Assembly (NCBI GenBank): GCA_946800325.1
Contig: OX326956.1
Span: 23,720,356 to 23,784,355 of the forward strand
From: Luzula sylvatica
Taxonomy: Eukaryota > Streptophyta > Magnoliopsida > Poales > Juncaceae
Reading direction: 5' to 3'
DNA length: 64,000 nt
In this document: piece after piece, positions 62,481-64,000 of the stretch
How the letters are laid out: each line of letters opens with the position of its first letter
Numbering within the stretch: the first letter of the stretch is position 1
Translations under genes and position numbers: made by a program
The notes under the pieces: model-generated
Seen by the model: only the letters and a program-made list of their open reading frames with translations
What the model was told of the DNA's origin: nothing
The model's database searches: none

Positions 62481-64000
62481 TAACGCTTTGAGGAGCTCAA
62501 ATAACTTGTTTTTAGATCATTTGTATCGTATATTTTACTACGTAACTTTTCACCAAATTTCACAAACACTAAGAAAGTTTGTTTTTCGATTCAAAACAAG
62601 ATTTTAGCGCTTTGAGGAGTTCAAATAACATGTTTTTAGATCATTTGTATTGTATCTTTTACTACATAACTTTTCATCAAATTTCACAAACACTAAGAAA
62701 GTTTGTTTTTCGATTCAAAACAAGATTTTAACGCTTTGAGTAGTTCAAATAACGTGTTTTTAGATCATTTGTATCGTATCTTTTACTACATAACTTTTCA
62801 CCAAATTTCACAAAAACTAAGAAAGTTTGTTTTTCGATTCAAAACAAGATTTTAACTCTTTGATTTCTTCAAATAACGTGTTTTTAGTTCATTTGTATCG
62901 TATCTTTTACTACATAACTTTTCACCAAATTTCACAAACACTAAGAAAGTTTGTTTTTCGATTCAAAACAAGATTTTAACGCTTTGAGTAGTTCAAATAA
63001 CGTGTTTATAGATCATTTGTATCGTATCATTTACTACATAACTTTTCACCAAATTTCACAAACACTAAGAAAGTTTGTTTTTTCGATTCAAAACAAGATT
63101 TTAACGCTTTGAGGAGCTCAAATAACTTGTTTTTAGATCATTTGTATCGTATCTTTTACTACGTAACTTTTCACCAAATTTCACAAACACTAAGAAAGTT
63201 TGTTTTTCGATTCAAAACAAGATTTTAGCGTTTTGAGGAGTTCAAATAACATGTTTTTAGATCATTTGTATCGTATCTTTTACGACATAACTTTTCACCA
63301 AATTTCACAAACACTAAGAAAGTTTGTTTTTCGATTCAAAACAAGATTTTAACGCTTTGAGTAGTTCAAATAACGTGTTTATAGATCATGTGTATCGTAT
63401 CATTCACTACATAACTTTTCACCAAATTTCGCAAACACTAAGAAAGTTTGTTTTTCGATTCAAAACAAGATTTTAACGCTTTGAGGAGTTCAAATTGCAT
63501 GTTTTTAGATCATTTGTATCATATCTTTTACTACGTAACTTTTCACCAAATTTCACAAACACTAAGAAAGTTTGTTTTTCGATTCAAAACAAGATTTTAG
63601 TGCTTTGAGGAGTTCAAATAACATGTTTTTAGATCATTTGTATCGTATCTTTTACCGCATAACTTTTCACCAAATTTCACAAACACTAAGAAAGTTTGTT
63701 TTTCGATTCAAAACAAGATTTTAACGCTTTGAGTAGTTCAAATAACGTGTTTTTAAATCATTTGTATCGTATCTTTTACTACATAACTTTTCACCAAATT
63801 TCACAAACACTAAGAAATTTTGTTTTTCGACTCAAAACAAGATTTTAACGCTTTGAGGAGCTCAAATAACTTATTTTTAGATCATTTGTATCGTATCTTT
63901 TACTACGTAACTTTTCACCAAATTTCACAAACACTAAGAAAGTTTGTTTTTCGATTCAAAACAAGATTTTAGCGCTTTGAGGAGTTCAAATAACATGTTT
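62481..64000 (+). repeat. Mosaic right end of the window
   Basis: Monomers of the mosaic family: acaaaaactaag with aactctttgatttcttc (about 62810), gagtagttc/tttatagatc, one monomer with an extra T (about 63078), tagcgtttt with tacgacat, gtttatagatcatgtg with cattcac, attgcatg, tagtgc with taccgcat, and ctaagaaattttg (about 63815). The order from 63200 repeats that at 48200 and 58000, so a third relative of the 21-mer HOR may start here and run off the end. The array is not finished at base 64000. Confidence 0.65.

Larger units (their letters stand above)
1..64000 (+). repeat. 124-bp satellite array filling the whole window
   Basis: Seen: the block beginning tttcaccaaatttcac recurs every 124 bp (for example at 1, 125, 249 and 373) to the end of the window, always in the same orientation. 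Exceptions are small: monomers of 122-124 bp with a variable T-run before ctagtc, 125 bp (gtttgg class), 117 bp (a 7-bp deletion class) and one of 152 bp. The consensus has 36 G/C of 124 (about 29%). There is no inverted segment, transposon or unique spacer anywhere. Known: arrays of this size, homogeneity and higher-order structure occur in eukaryotic centromeres and heterochromatic blocks. Inferred: this is centromeric or pericentromeric satellite; the sequence alone does not show that a kinetochore forms here. Stretches without genes are therefore the rule in this window and all hold this repeat. Confidence 0.98.

Noticed and set aside
1..64000. CRISPR array
   Set aside because: Repeats and spacers are not distinguishable: the whole 124-bp unit is repeated, with no unique spacers, leader or cas genes.
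1..64000. Telomeric repeat, rDNA or tRNA-derived repeat
   Set aside because: No TTAGGG or TTTAGGG runs, no rRNA-like conserved blocks and no A/B box pair with cloverleaf potential were seen in the monomer.
1..64000. Bacterial or phage tandem repeat
   Set aside because: Over 500 head-to-tail monomers with nested HORs and no coding sequence in 64 kb is not compatible with prokaryotic gene density.
1..64000. Inverted segments within the array
   Set aside because: I looked for the reverse complement of the conserved block (gtgaaatttggtgaaa) as a mark of orientation switches and did not see it; all monomers read in the + direction.

Overview
The window is one uninterrupted satellite DNA array. 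From base 1 to base 64000 it is a head-to-tail, single-orientation tandem repeat of an AT-rich monomer of 124 bp (consensus about 29% G+C, roughly 515 copies). I see no protein-coding gene, RNA gene, transposon, CRISPR array or unique-sequence island on either strand. The scale, the higher-order organisation and the lack of interruptions point to a eukaryotic chromosome, most likely a centromeric or other large heterochromatic array from a long-read assembly. The species cannot be fixed from the sequence. From memory, the woodrush Luzula sylvatica has an abundant 124-bp centromeric satellite (Lusy1), but I only have the length match and cannot compare sequences, so this is a weak lead.

The interest lies in how variant monomers are ordered. 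They form nested higher-order repeats (HORs) of several kinds, one after another. (1) About 250-17100: a 4.33-4.46 kb HOR of about 35-36 monomers, made of four sections of roughly nine monomers (S1-S4); from 13939 it collapses to a simpler S1'-S2 repeat of 2228 bp. (2) 17101-35080: a composite cassette (a 'type-2' block followed by a 'type-1' block borrowed from region 1) present three times at different lengths, plus a truncated fourth copy. (3) 35081-45290: an 11-monomer, 1357-bp HOR marked by a 7-bp deletion, whose copies vary by whole monomers (5, 7, 10, 11 or 12). (4) 45290-48440: a mosaic of monomers from the other families, including a 28-bp duplication inside one monomer. (5) 48441-56219: three nearly identical copies of a 21-monomer, 2603-bp HOR. 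(6) 56220-64000: a mosaic with an 8-monomer spaced duplication, a diverged fourth relative of the 21-mer HOR, a two-monomer duplication and a return to type-2 and type-1 monomers.

Across the array, copy lengths change in exact multiples of 124 bp, which is the signature of unequal exchange or replication slippage in register. Much of the recurrent monomer variation is CpG to TpG/CpA, as expected if the array is cytosine-methylated. No function beyond satellite and centromere or heterochromatin biology can be supported from the sequence alone. HOR boundaries were placed by eye from diagnostic variants: spacings between named markers are exact base counts, while block edges are good to about one monomer.
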